A DNA stretch of 64,000 nt. It comes from Siphonodentalium dalli. Taxonomy: Eukaryota; Mollusca; Scaphopoda; Gadilida; Siphonodentaliidae. The position numbers and the translations under genes were made by a program. The DNA is taken from positions 123,742,126 to 123,806,125 of the forward strand of contig CP136069.1 of the NCBI GenBank assembly GCA_032622095.1, written 5' to 3'. Below the pieces are notes generated by a model. The model did no database searches. It was given only the letters and a program-made list of their open reading frames with translations, and was not told the origin of the DNA. Positions 22,345 through 33,309 of this stretch are shown here, piece by piece; positions within the stretch are counted from its first letter, which is position 1; the number at the start of each line of letters is the position of its first letter.

Positions 22345-22819
22345 GGCGTTTGTGATACGTTGATTGAACTGTCTTCAAGTGTCTTACTGTCACTTCTTGT
22401 GTCATGTTCGCCATGACACAGCTAGATATAAATTCAATGCAACATATCCCAAACCATCCATGAGACTGAAAGTGACTTGCCTATGTCATGATTTTTCCTA
22501 AAAAAAAACAAGTCCCAACGGATTATTTAAGAAGATTAGCATTGCTATATAGTATCTAGTGAATTTTGCAGTTTGTCATGAGACACCGAAAGACACAATG
22601 ATAGACAATGTCGATCACTAGCTGATTCGATTCGAGATTCGATATCGAAATCAGGAAGGAGATTCGATATCGAGATTCTATTCGATGCAAAATTCGGTAC
22701 CTTAATTGAATATGCATTGTGTCAATATTCTGCCAATTTGGGAATATGGAGAAACTAAACTAAAAACGAAAATAAATTTCTAAAGGAACTAAAAAACTTG
22801 TCAATTTGATAATAAAGAT

Positions 22820-22910
22820 ACATTCCAGAGAAGATGAGGCCTAAGCAGAATGAGATCCACAGAAGGTGAATTTAGTTATTCTAGCTCTAGTGTGGGGTAT
22901 TATACCATTC
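22820..22910 (+). repeat. half copy of family A MITE
   Basis: GATGAGGCCTAAGCAGAATG and GATCCACAGAAGGTGAATTTAG match one side of the palindromic MITE. The same left junction (AGATGAGGCCTAAGCAGAAT) occurs at 35760, so this is a distinct subtype. Confidence 0.6.
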
Positions 22911-23174
22911 CAATAGTGCTTTTATAGTGTGTTCTTACAAAATCAGATATTGTATGCAGCTGTTTTTGGGTGATGTTTTATAAATGAATGTATGCATTCC
23001 AATACAGTACTAGACTTGTACTTGTATTCATGATCCACATTATAAACATATACATGTATATAGATGACATAGAAAAATAAACTCTCAGTAAATTTGATCG
23101 TCAGAGTGATTTTTGATTCTGCTCAGGATATCTTTCAAGTTTCTGTTGGACAACATGCATGTTATTCACAACTC

Positions 23175-23929
23175 TTAGCAGATTGCATGTGTGGCATTGG
23201 TAAGAAAAAACACTTTACTGAAATTAATATTAAACTTTACAGAATTGTCAGGGATCAAACTGAAGGTTCCTCGAGAAAGTTCCTTGAAATGCTGAAAATC
23301 ATTCATCGCAGCAAACTGATCAAAATGAACGTTGTTTGTCGATGAAGAAAATGATAGCTGGCTATTTACTGGAATAATTTCAAGGCACCTTCGCATGAGA
23401 ACATTGGCAATATCTGCATCATCAGCGAAAAGTGGGGCTATCTTATAACAACCGGAGCAACATTTGCGAACTAGTGCATATCCGATGACATGACTTCCAG
23501 AAACAGCAGTGAAACCAATTGTCATTGGGTGTTCACACAAGTCATGAAGTATCTCCTCGTTGGGAACTGAGCTAACTGATTTGTCGAAATTGAGAATGTC
23601 TCTAAATGGAATACCTCTTATGTCCTCAATGGCAATGGATTTTGTATTATTATGAGTAAGCGATTCCATGTTATAATTTGGTTTAGCGATGCCTTGCCAT
23701 TGGTAGAATGTTCCTTGTGTGTCATCAAAAACCATACCCATTTTGTTGAAGTAAGCAGTAATGTCCTTGCCGGCATAATTATACAAATGCTCCATGCCCC
23801 TGTCCAAAAAGTATTGTTCAGGGTAGAAGAATAGGCTATGTCCAACCCATGTTCGTCTGTAGTCGTTGTGAAGGAAGCTGTGTCCTCCGTTTACGAAGTC
23901 TTTCCTATACTGGTAGCAGAAAGAAAATC
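23175..23929 (-). CDS. GNAT-type acetyltransferase, terminal exon
   Basis: The last exon of an intron-containing gene: acceptor CTATTTTTCAG (minus strand, AG at 23931-23930), then 250 codons to a stop at 23175. The first ~55 residues (HNDYRRTWVGHSLFFYP) look like the acetyl-CoA-loop side of one GNAT fold. Residues ~95-175 look like a second GNAT domain of the DUF1248/Acetyltransf_18 type: IPFRDILNFDKSV, then VIGYALVRKC, then IAPLFADDADIANVLMRR. The substrate is unknown, and localisation is probably cytosolic as no signal is seen. Upstream exon(s) should lie right of 23930 but were not found. A TTAA-flanked MITE begins 62 bp into the intron. Related copies are at 39612-39753, 45808-46568 and 49886-50626. 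The frame is fully open with conserved paralogues, so it is probably functional. Confidence 0.7.
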
Positions 23930-23991
23930 CTGAAAAATAGGATGTCTCGAATTAGAATTAGATTTATTTTGATGATGGAAACATATCTTAA

Positions 23992-24431
23992 AGATGCATT
24001 ATCTGATTAAACATGCCTAACTTACTATTTCTTTGGCTTCGGGGATAACAAATATCTGATTCTAGTCGAGGAACCCACTCATCAAAGCTCAGTGATCAGA
24101 TATCAAATTTTGGAATCTGTTATTTCTTGGGATATGTACTTTTTTCCGCCTGGCAAATATTCATCAAACCGATAAAATTGTGAATGAAGATGGATAACTC
24201 TAAAATCAAGTGGTAATACGGCCAAATTTCATGATAATCAAGTGATAATACGGCCATATTTCGTTGAACAACATGTTGATAATTAACAAGTTTTGGGAAA
24301 TTTTATACCATAGTTGACAGTGGTTAGCATTATTTTGTTGTAGTTAATCGATTCTGATAACTAAAGCGTACTTTGAAGAAATGATGTTGTAACTTGGTGA
24401 TATGGGGACCGTCTGATCGGACTGAGTATCT
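23992..24431 (-). mobile_element. TTAA-flanked MITE, copy 1
   Basis: This 440-bp element is bounded by TTAA on both sides (23988-23991 and 24432-24435), with short inverted ends AGATGCAT / GAGTATCT. It matches 32563-32987 in opposite orientation over nearly its whole length (shared words include CCGAAGCCAA and GATATCTGATCACT). TTAA duplications suggest a piggyBac-related or Kolobok-related source. It lies in the GNAT intron. Confidence 0.8.
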
Positions 24432-24439
24432 TTAATATA

Positions 24440-24830
24440 TAAATGTGAATGTGTGTCTCTCTTCCCATCTATGTATGCTCCTTATATGCGTCCACATTTC
24501 TGCACTGCTTGCGGTGAAATTTACCCTGGGTATGTATTTCTGCTCCCCGAGTAACATGGGTTGGGTCGAGACTCTGCTCGAATCGCCTTTTGATGTTATG
24601 ACATCTTATCTGCATTACCGAACAGAAACAACACGACAAAGAACTACTTGAACGCTCTTTATCTTTGACCTCATAGGGATAGCGAATGCGTGTGTGTGTG
24701 TGTCTCTAGGCGTCCACATTTCAGCACCGATTACGATGAAATTTGGCATCGGTATGCATTTCTGCTCTCTGGTTAACATTGGGCTGGGTCCCCGGTTAAC
24801 ATTGGGCTGGGTCCCCAATCACAGAGAAAT
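24440..24830 (+). repeat. imperfect tandem repeat preceding the Helitron dimer
   Basis: A ~110-bp block with GCGTCCACATTTCTGCAC and GGTATGTATTTCTGCTC at about 24488-24560 recurs at 24711-24780. GGTTAACATTGGGCTGGGTC is then directly duplicated at 24771-24816. This looks like the body of another Helitron-type element, but no ends were fixed. Confidence 0.5.
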
Positions 24831-24924
24831 GATGAGTGGAGCTTCAGCAAACAGCAATTCCTAATTGTAACTGTTTCAATTTTAATTTTGCCACACTTTA
24901 CCTGTGCAATGTCATATATATATA

Positions 24925-25560
24925 TCTCATATATATTTTGAAGACCTCTGTTTATCTGTCTGTCTGTATGTATGTTTGTTTGTCTGTCATTTATACAAAT
25001 CTACGATTCTCGACCGATCGGGACGAAACTTGGTACGTGTTTGTAGTTTGACCAGGCGGTGGACGTTGTCGTATTGGCGAGCCCGTGCGGCGCCCGCCTC
25101 GCGCATGCGCAGACGAGATCTCAGAAACGGGTGGAGCTATCGACTTGAAATTTGCTATGTGAATGTATCTTGCCCCGGATACAAATTTTATCGGGTCCCC
25201 GAGCCCGTGCGACGCCAGCTTCGCGCATGCGCAGACCAGATCTCGGAAACGGGTGGAGCTATCGACTTGAAATTTGCTATGTGAATGTATCTTGCCCCGG
25301 ATACAAATTTTATCGGGTCGCCGAGCCCGTGCGACATCAGCTTCGCGCATGCGCAGACGAGATCTCGGAAACGGGTGGAGCTATCGACTTGAAATTTGCT
25401 ATGTGAATGTATCTTGCCCTGGATACTAATTTTATCGGGTCGCCGAGCACGTACGACGCCAGCTTCGCGCATGCGCAGACCAGATCTCGGAAACGGGTGG
25501 AGCTATCGACTTGAAATTTGGTGTTTGAATAGCCCGGACAACGTCGGGTTCATCGGCTAG
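24925..25560 (+). mobile_element. non-autonomous Helitron, first copy of a head-to-tail dimer
   Basis: It starts TCTCATATATATTTTGAAGA immediately after an A (24924). It ends with the hairpin CCCGGACAACGTCGGG, an 8-base linker and CTAG (25557-25560). The interior has four ~122-bp tandem units (CGAGCCCGTGCG ... TTTTATCGGGTC). These are canonical Helitron ends (5' TC, 3' hairpin plus CTRR). No Rep/Hel protein is encoded. Confidence 0.9.
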
Positions 25561-25990
25561 TCTCATATATATTTTGAAGACCTCTGTCTGTCTGTCATTT
25601 ATACAAATCTACGATTCTCGACCGATCGGGACGAAACTTGGTACGTGTGTGTAGTTTGACCATGCGGTTGTCGTTGTCGTATTGGCGAGCCCGTGCGACG
25701 CCCGTGCAGCGCATGCGCAGACGAGATCTCGGAAACGGGTGGAGCTATCGACTTGAAATTTGCTATGTGAATGTATCTTGCCCCGGATACAAATTTTATC
25801 GGGTCGCCGAGCCCGTGCGACGCCAGCTTCGCGCATGCGCAGACGAGATCTCGGAAACGGGTGGAGCTATCGACTTGAAATTTGGTATGTGAATGTATCT
25901 TGCCCCGGATACAAATTTTATCGGGGTCGCCGAGCCCGTGCGACGCCAGCTTCGCGCAGACCAGATCTCGGAAACGGGTAGAGCTATCGA
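25078..25990 (+). repeat. 122-bp minisatellite inside the Helitron dimer
   Basis: Units start near 25078, 25200, 25322 and 25444 in copy 1 and 25686, 25808 and 25931 in copy 2. Each contains GCGCATGCGCAGACGAGATC and GGAGCTATCGACTTGAAATT. They are open in several frames, which produces spurious repeat-encoded peptides on both strands. Confidence 0.9.
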
Positions 25991-26040
25991 CTTGAAATTT
26001 GGTTTTTGAATAGCCCGGACAACGTCGGGCTCATCGGCTA

Positions 26041-26041
<1 letters not shown>
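25561..26041 (+). mobile_element. non-autonomous Helitron, second copy of the dimer
   Basis: It starts with the same TCTCATATATATTTTGAAGA, directly after the CTAG of copy 1 with no spacer. It ends with the same hairpin and CTAG (26038-26041), followed by T. It has three 122-bp units, one lacking about 10 bases. Together the two copies occupy one A|T site within an AT repeat. Confidence 0.9.

Positions 26042-26085
<44 letters not shown>
26042..26085. repeat. (TA)n microsatellite
   Basis: About 43 bases of uninterrupted TA lie directly after the Helitron 3' end. It was probably the insertion target. Confidence 0.9.
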
Positions 26086-26087
<2 letters not shown>

Positions 26088-27944
26088 GGTGGTGACATAA
26101 AGCAATATACATGATTCTAATATATTGCAGTACATTATTGAATAGTATTATATAATATAATAATAGTGATGTAGAATTATTGTGTTATATAATATTGAAT
26201 TAAAGCTATTTTTAGCTCTTATATATTATAAGCTGTATTTACTTAATACTTCAATGGTATGCATCATTGCTATAATATCGAGTTCATAGGGTCATGTTTG
26301 AGTGGATTTTAGAGGCCACCGAGGGGTTAGAGGATTAACATTGAGGGCTATGGGGTTTTCATGGATTTCATCCCGAAAACAGAAAACAATACTTTTCTAT
26401 ACACGAAACAAATCTATTGAGTACTATATAGCATTTATGGTTGTTATCACCATTTCATTGAAGGCTACTTACATTCTTTTATATGAACTATGGTAATCTG
26501 TTTCGATTTTGGGGTCATAGGGGCCAACATCATCATACTATAGCTGTATAAACATTATAGAGATAACACTTTTGTATTGTCTAAACTATAGAATATATTA
26601 AACATTTTTTTTAAAACAACACCTGTTATGAAATATGTGCATCATGTACATAGCAATATAAAACATGCCTTATTACACAGGTCAGATCTGTCTCATATGT
26701 TTGATAAACAAATAACAACTGAGGAGAAGGGGGTCATTAAAGTTCAATTGAAATATGAGATTGAATCACATGTGTTGTTTTAAGCAGTCTGACTTGTCAA
26801 CAAATTATAATTTCTTTTTAGAAGTGAGTGAGATTTCAATATCTGCCTGGTAAAAGTGACAGAGATAGTGATTCATTACTTCTGCTTCCAATGAATTAAC
26901 TTCAACTCCTAAACATATCCTCCCAAATCACTAAACCATTCGATCTCAAGTCAGAGGGCATTGGACGATGTCCTTATGGACAGAGTTATGCGATTTAAAC
27001 TACCCGCCCGTCCCAAATAATTTAACCCCTTCTAAAGACAAATTATTTGAGCTTTTGAAGTTGGCCCGGGTACTGATATATGAATTCCTGTGATAATATC
27101 TTTGTTAAATTATCAGTTATTGATGTAACATGTGTTACAATATTATGTATATATAGGCTGTTAACTCTTTTCGTCTATGCTAATGAGGTGTAGATCTACC
27201 ATGCTGATAATTTCTCTCGTTTTTTATTTCCGCTGTTTACAGACATTATATCTTTCCAATGATCAGCTTAGAAGAAAATTAACCCACCCATTACATAGAC
27301 ATACAGTATGCTATCCAATATAATGACTCTAATATGACCATTCTCATATCTCACCTCTAGTATTCTGATAATTCTGAATTAAAATATTTTATATCCATTC
27401 ATTATCAATCATATTTTATATCCAGGTATATACACCCCTCACTTGTATAGATGTTCAGGTATTGATTGGTTTTGAGTGGAAAAATATTAAACCTTTTCTC
27501 CAATCTCAATGATCCCATGTTTTTTAATATGCAGCTAACAACGGCATCATGCTAGATTGACTTTTAGTGTCTGGTCTGAATTCACCGAGGGATGGGTTAA
27601 ACATCTGCCGATCGTGATCGCCTCTCGTTAGAAGAAGCATCCATTCAAATGGTATATACATTAGTCAGGTATGTGTAATTTAATATATTGAATCTTCTCT
27701 GAATAGATTCAAGGGTATACCATAATACGTTTTAGTCAAAGAGACAACTCAGCAGGCGCTTATATGATCGGTCAATAAGAAATAACTTGCTGTCCGCGAA
27801 ACATTAATTTTCGGGGGTACTATATGAATGACCTCCGTCAGTCCGTTCGTGTGTCCGTCACATATTATGGGTACATTCATTAATCATTATGCAACCAACT
27901 CCTCCCACAGATTAGAATTTAGAGAATTGAAACTTTATGATAAT
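26086..27944. other. non-coding, nothing recognised
   Basis: AT-rich sequence with several short frames but no protein family, RNA gene or repeat shared with the rest of the window. Confidence 0.5.
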
Positions 27945-28720
27945 GTTTATGGGCGGCCATTCGGTCGGAAATTACATGAAATAAAAGTTAATGGTGGTTT
28001 GTGAAAACAATAATCTCAAGTTTCAAACCAATATTCTCTATTTTCAAACCAATAATCGTTCTTGGATTCAATAAGAGACGGTTCCGTATCAATAGCCATA
28101 TTTTCTTAATCAATGGCCATCTATTTCAAACGAATAGACTCCATTTCCAAACCAATAATAGTTCTTGGATTCAATAAGAGACAGTTCCGTTTTAATAGAT
28201 ATAGATTCATAATCAATGTTGACAGATGCAAAATTAATGTTCTATTTTAATTTAATAGTATTCATTGTTCAACTAATATCTAGCAACACAACATTAGTAA
28301 GATTCGCGCATATTCAATAAACGTACATTCCGTTTCAATAGCCATGTTTTCTTAATCAATAAAGATATTTCAAACCAATAGACTATTTCCCACGATCAAT
28401 GATTATCGTTATAAAACTAATAGACCTTATTGTCATTCTTATATTTAAAAGATATAAATTATGCAATGCAAAATTAATAACGTTCGTATTCGAATCAATA
28501 TCTAATAGCAGAATCAACTATTTCCGGTGAAACCAATGACTAAAAATGCAGAATTAATGGACGAGTCTACAGAATTAATAGCTTCCGTTTACAAACTAAT
28601 GAACAATTCTTAAATCAATGAACGCTAGGGGCGCCACCAATCTTAAATTAACACTATGGGCGCCACCAATCTTGCTGGAGTCACCAAACACCAATCCGTG
28701 ACGTCAACATGGGATATCCC
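27945..28720 (+). repeat. dispersed AATCAATAG-rich repeat (family C), copy 1
   Basis: It begins ATGTTTATGGGCGGCCATTC and ends near CCGTGACGTCAACATGGGA. The body is a degenerate run of ~25-30-bp words such as TTCAAACCAATAGACT and AATCAATG. Inverted and direct relatives are embedded in palindrome 1 (about 36375-37195 minus, 43045-43835 plus). Confidence 0.75.
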
Positions 28721-29015
28721 GCTGCCAAAAAATTAAAATGCATGTTCTCGAACATTTTCGCGTCAGAAAGTTACATGAACATGAAAACTGCGATGATATA
28801 CGGACTGTGGACTATATCCTGTACCTGTAGCAGATACCGAAGATCCATTTGAGAGCTTGTTTTTAATATTGTCATTATTATTGTCATACGAAGATCTGAA
28901 TTAAGCAACCGAATTTGAGGACTGTATGATGTTGATGTATCACTGTCACTGTCAGTATCTATAACTCATTCACTGTCAGTATTACTGTGATTATCACTGT
29001 TCCCAACTGACCTAC

Positions 29016-29720
29016 ATGTACCAGCTCAGAAACCAGATCACACAAAGCGTCACTCAATCACCATATCTTGGAGTCACGCTCTCAAACGATATTAAATGGT
29101 CGCCACACATAGACAAGATCACGAAGAAGGCTAACAGCATGCTCGTATTCACCAGAAGAAACCTTAGGAAGGCCCCATTCAAGAGTAAATGCGTAGCGTA
29201 TGAGACACTCGTAAGATCGTCGCTGGAATACGCAGCCGTCGTGTGGGATCCTCACCAGCAGCAGAACATCGACGCCCTGGAGCGAATACAGAGAAGAGTT
29301 GTACTGTTCATGACCGGCGATTACCAATCGAAGGACATGGCCAAACTGATTAATGACTGCGAGATAAGACCACTCGAAGAAAGAAGGAAAGACTGGAGCT
29401 CTTTCACAAGATGGCTAAGGGGCAGGTGTCGGCTGTAAACACTCAGTGCTTAATTAAACCAAAAAAGGTGGGCAGAAAAATCCGAGCCAAGAAATTTGCA
29501 GATTTCAGTGCCACAAATATAGTCTCAAAACAGGAATGTAATAATTCACACTGTCCTACGAGCCACTGGTGAAAATTTAAACTCTGCTGAATACTCAAAT
29601 TAATTCTTCCCACGGACAATTATTCAGTGGAACACTCTAAACGAAACAGTTCCGCAAAGAACATAATTCTCTCTCCCGGCGTTCTACACATCCGCGAGGA
29701 TCATACGCCGTACACCATCC
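29016..29720 (+). mobile_element. LINE 3' fragment (CR1/L2/Jockey-like group), broken
   Basis: A 140-codon frame carries the post-palm region of a non-LTR reverse transcriptase: YLGVTLSNDIKWSPHIDKIT, RRNLRKAPFKSKCVAYETLV, RSSLEYAAVVWDPHQQ, IDALERIQRRVVLFMTGDY. After a frameshift near 29398 the next pieces continue the family pattern (LFHKMAKGQVSAVN; later FFPRTIIQWNTLNETVPQ in another frame at about 29600-29670). Only the C-terminal part survives, and with frameshifts, so it cannot be active. Confidence 0.8.
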
Positions 29721-30851
29721 AGATCCAGATGCAGATGCAGGGATTGTCTGTCAAAATCCGGTGGAGAACTTAGGATGTGTTCGACAAGTACTATCAACAG
29801 CAGTATGAATATGATTATGTCAACAATAACAACAACATTTCTAACACCGTAAGATAATCGTTCGATCTACTGTGTAGTGCGTACTAGCACTGTACATTGC
29901 GACGACTTCTTCTGAAAACAACCATTGAGTGGAACCGCTTCGAACAGTCAGATGTTGATTCAGGCGATCGGTAATATTGAATGTCTGAAGGATTTATTAA
30001 ATATGGATCTATTTTCTAGACGTTTCATACGAGCGTCGTGGAATAGGATTCTGAACATTGCTGGAGTATTGATCAAGTAAACCTGACAGTGCAAAGAGCA
30101 CTTCAGAACTCAATCATAAGCCAACTAGAACAGAGGTCATGTCAACTTACAGGTTGCATTATACATGCATATATTGTGACCACATAAATGATATATACAA
30201 CTGCAGTAACTTCTTCATTATTTCAGTATTCCAAACCATAACCATGGTTGTTCCATAGTAATCCATACCATAATTTTTGGTCTTACATACCGGTACGGTA
30301 CCGGATTGTTTGGTTACTTTTTTTTATTTCGTACTTTGTAGAAAATCATTTATTTGTTTCCATATGGTGTGACATGGTACGACATGACCAATTGATTTCC
30401 TACATTGTACGAAACGACCAAACAATAAGGTATGAAACTACCAAAAATATGGTACGAAACTACCAAAAATATGGTACGAAATGACTTGAGACGATACAAA
30501 ACGTCCTGTACCCATTTATATCTCCTCGGCAAGGGGAACAACCAGACAGTGACCCTGTAGACTAGCAGCGCCAACATCGTTGGTTTGATATTAGGCCCTA
30601 TATCACCCTGAGGTAACCTCATATCACAACCATCCTGACGTCGAAGGCTGATATGAGGCTACTGAGGACTGAAATCAGGCCTATAATATCAAACCAACCA
30701 AGTAATACCCTACATGTATCTATTAATTACGGTAGTTCGCCTCTTAGTAACAGTGTAATAATGACAACTTTTTCTAATGAGTGACATCACAAAAAATTGG
30801 TATCTATGCCTATTCTAACAGTGAAATAGAATTGCACCATGTCAAAGCCAT
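29721..30851. other. non-coding with a short tandem repeat
   Basis: A ~24-bp unit, GGTACGAAACTACCAAAAAT, repeats at about 30430-30485, with a looser relative at 33185-33235. Nothing else was recognised. Confidence 0.5.
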
Positions 30852-30855
30852 ATTA

Positions 30856-32235
30856 GGGTGACTTCACGGGAAGTGTAGCACGAAAAGTGCCAAATGCACT
30901 CAAAAATGAAGTTTCTTCAATCACTTTCGTTTTGTTTTTATTTTGTAGCTGAAATACAGGGAACACATCTCCACAAAATTTATAGCATGGGAACCATTGT
31001 TTAAAAAGTTACATCATATCATAGATATGGCATCACTATAATATCTTTAAATTAAAGATGAAAACAGAGCAGCAGTAAACAGGGAATTCAACTGAAAATT
31101 TCAGATGAGATCTCATTTACCACAATATGTCTCAAGCTGCAGAGGAGAGCTTCTAAAATATAACAGTTTTTACAGAATTGAAAATTTTTATTCGGTTCCA
31201 AAGTTATTCCACTTTCAGTGTTTGGAAGTGATCATATTTTGTCAAAAGCCTTGCTGTTACTTGTGACAAATTTGAATAAAGTGTTAAAAACAACCCAAAA
31301 ACACTACTTTTGTGTGCCTTCTACAAATTAAAAATCCACAGAATTATAAAAAATACTTGAAAGGTTTTTGAGAAATTTGATATGTGTTCCCAAGTGATAT
31401 ATATTGCACTGGTGATTACAGGTGTTTTTCCTCCGATATATGACCTCAATGCATATTGACAAAAATCGTTCAGGAAAGGACATTTTTTTAAACAATGATA
31501 AATCAACTTTTTTACATTACTAGTGTGTTACATACTAAACTTTCTGACAGTTATGTCTGTCATGCCATCTAATACCATTATTAAAATTTACTTTCCTTGT
31601 TAAGGTGGCTGGTAATGAGAAAATTTCAGAAAAAGCCATGTTCAGGAAAGGACATTTTTTAACGGAATTTTCATCATCACTAATCAAAGAACTAAAAAAA
31701 TCACTAATTTTTAATCACAGAAATAATAGCACATCTATATTAGATATCATATCCTTATTGTTGAAAATACACCATATGTGACATATTTAATGGTGTTTTC
31801 TTCAATACTGGCTGTAATTGATTTGATTTTGGTGTTTGTTTTATTTTTTTAACGGAATGTCTCCAAAATAACAAAAAGTGACATAAAATTACATATTTTT
31901 GACATTTTTACAAGAATTTTTCACTAATAAGAACAGAATGTCTTAGATTATAATTACTGTATAAAACTTGTTTCCTTTGTACTATATATTTTCTTATAAT
32001 CACCTTATTATTGAGACCATTTCCTGTTTGGCACAGAGAAAATGGCATAAAAATGCACATTTCTGGTCATAAAATTGCAAAAAATAGTCATATTCAGCTG
32101 AAATTTGCTGCGCCGGTCACATAAATATACCTTTATATCATAAAAGATGAATGGTAGGTTGGTCATACACTGAACATGAATTTAAGGGAGATATGTGTCC
32201 AATTCCTTCATGCTACACTTCCCGTGAAATCACCC
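30856..32235. mobile_element. 1.38 kb non-autonomous TIR element, 4-bp target duplication
   Basis: The ends GGGTGACTTCACGGGAAGTG and CACTTCCCGTGAAATCACCC are inverted (about 25 bp, two mismatches). They are flanked by ATTA on both sides (30852-30855 and 32236-32239). The interior is AT-rich with no coding potential. A block TTCAGGAAAGGACATTTTTT is repeated inside (near 31470 and 31640). The superfamily is not determined. Confidence 0.78.
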
Positions 32236-32562
32236 ATTACTCAGATCGTGATGTCATAAAATCATACATGTATTACTTTTAATTAGTGATGTCGTAAAGT
32301 GATATTACTCGATTTATACCGATATTGGACCGATATACATGTACCCTGTAGCCATCTGTAGGAAACTTCCTTCCAAGGGGGTGCTGTCGGAACATACATG
32401 TATCAAGGTGGACCCCCTCCCCAATGATAATGTGCAATGGATGAATAGGTTGCTGGCATTTCATACCATGGAAGTTTGACATAGAGATGTTTCGCACCAG
32501 GGTTCTGGACATTTCATACCAGTTCCTGTGTATCGGTATTATTTAAAAAAAAATGACATTAA

Positions 32563-32987
32563 AGGTACTCAGTCCGATGCGATGGTTCCCATATCATCAT
32601 ATTTCAACAACAACACCATTTTTTGAAATGCCACTTCGTTTACCAGAATCGATTAATGCCCCAAAAATAATGCTAACCAGTCAAATATATATACAATTGC
32701 CCAAAACCTGTTATTTATCAATATTTTGTTCAATGAAATTTTGCGGGTTTGTCAAATATCTGACACAACAAAAGCCACTTGCTTTTTGAGTTATCCATCT
32801 TCATCCGTCCTTTTTCGACTTTTTATTGGGCCACCAAAAATTATCGAAGGTGAAAAATAATAGATTTCAAAAATCGATATCTGATCACTCTCAGCTTTGA
32901 TGGGTGGGTTCCTCAACTCAAATAAAATGTTTTACCCCGAAGCCAAGGAAATAATAATATTCAAGCGTTAATTCTCATTATGCATCT
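32563..32987 (+). mobile_element. TTAA-flanked MITE, copy 2
   Basis: Bounded by TTAA (32559-32562 and 32988-32991). It matches the element at 23992-24431 in opposite orientation. The ends read AGGTACTCAGTCCGATG and AATTCTCATTATGCATCT. Confidence 0.8.
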
Positions 32988-33309
32988 TTAACTTTGTCGC
33001 GACAATTTCAATTTGTTCATTTTGTTTCGAAAAAAGAAAGAAATATGTTGACATGTAAATGTCGGGTTGTCATCATCACGAACGTTAAATCATGATCATG
33101 TTCACTTTCATTAAGTTAACACGATTAAAATAATTTTCCACATACATGTACGAATGACCATTCATCATTTTTGGGAATCAACGAAACATACCAATATATG
33201 GTGTGAAATGACCAAAAACATGGTACAAAACAATTAAATGTGTCATTCAAATCAAGGGTACAAACTGGCCATTGTGGGAAAAGTCGTTTGAGCCATCCAA
33301 CAGACCTGG

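Noticed and set aside
22620-22700. GATTCGATATCGAAATC palindromic words
   Set aside because: Resembles decayed transposon ends, but no partner end or duplication was found.
24836-26098. Many overlapping 60-126-codon frames on both strands
   Set aside because: They are translations of the 122-bp Helitron minisatellite and the TA repeat; the same peptide recurs per unit with no protein family.
28000-28650. CRISPR-like array because of regularly spaced AATCAATAG words
   Set aside because: Words vary, spacing is irregular, the genome is animal and there is no repeat-spacer structure.
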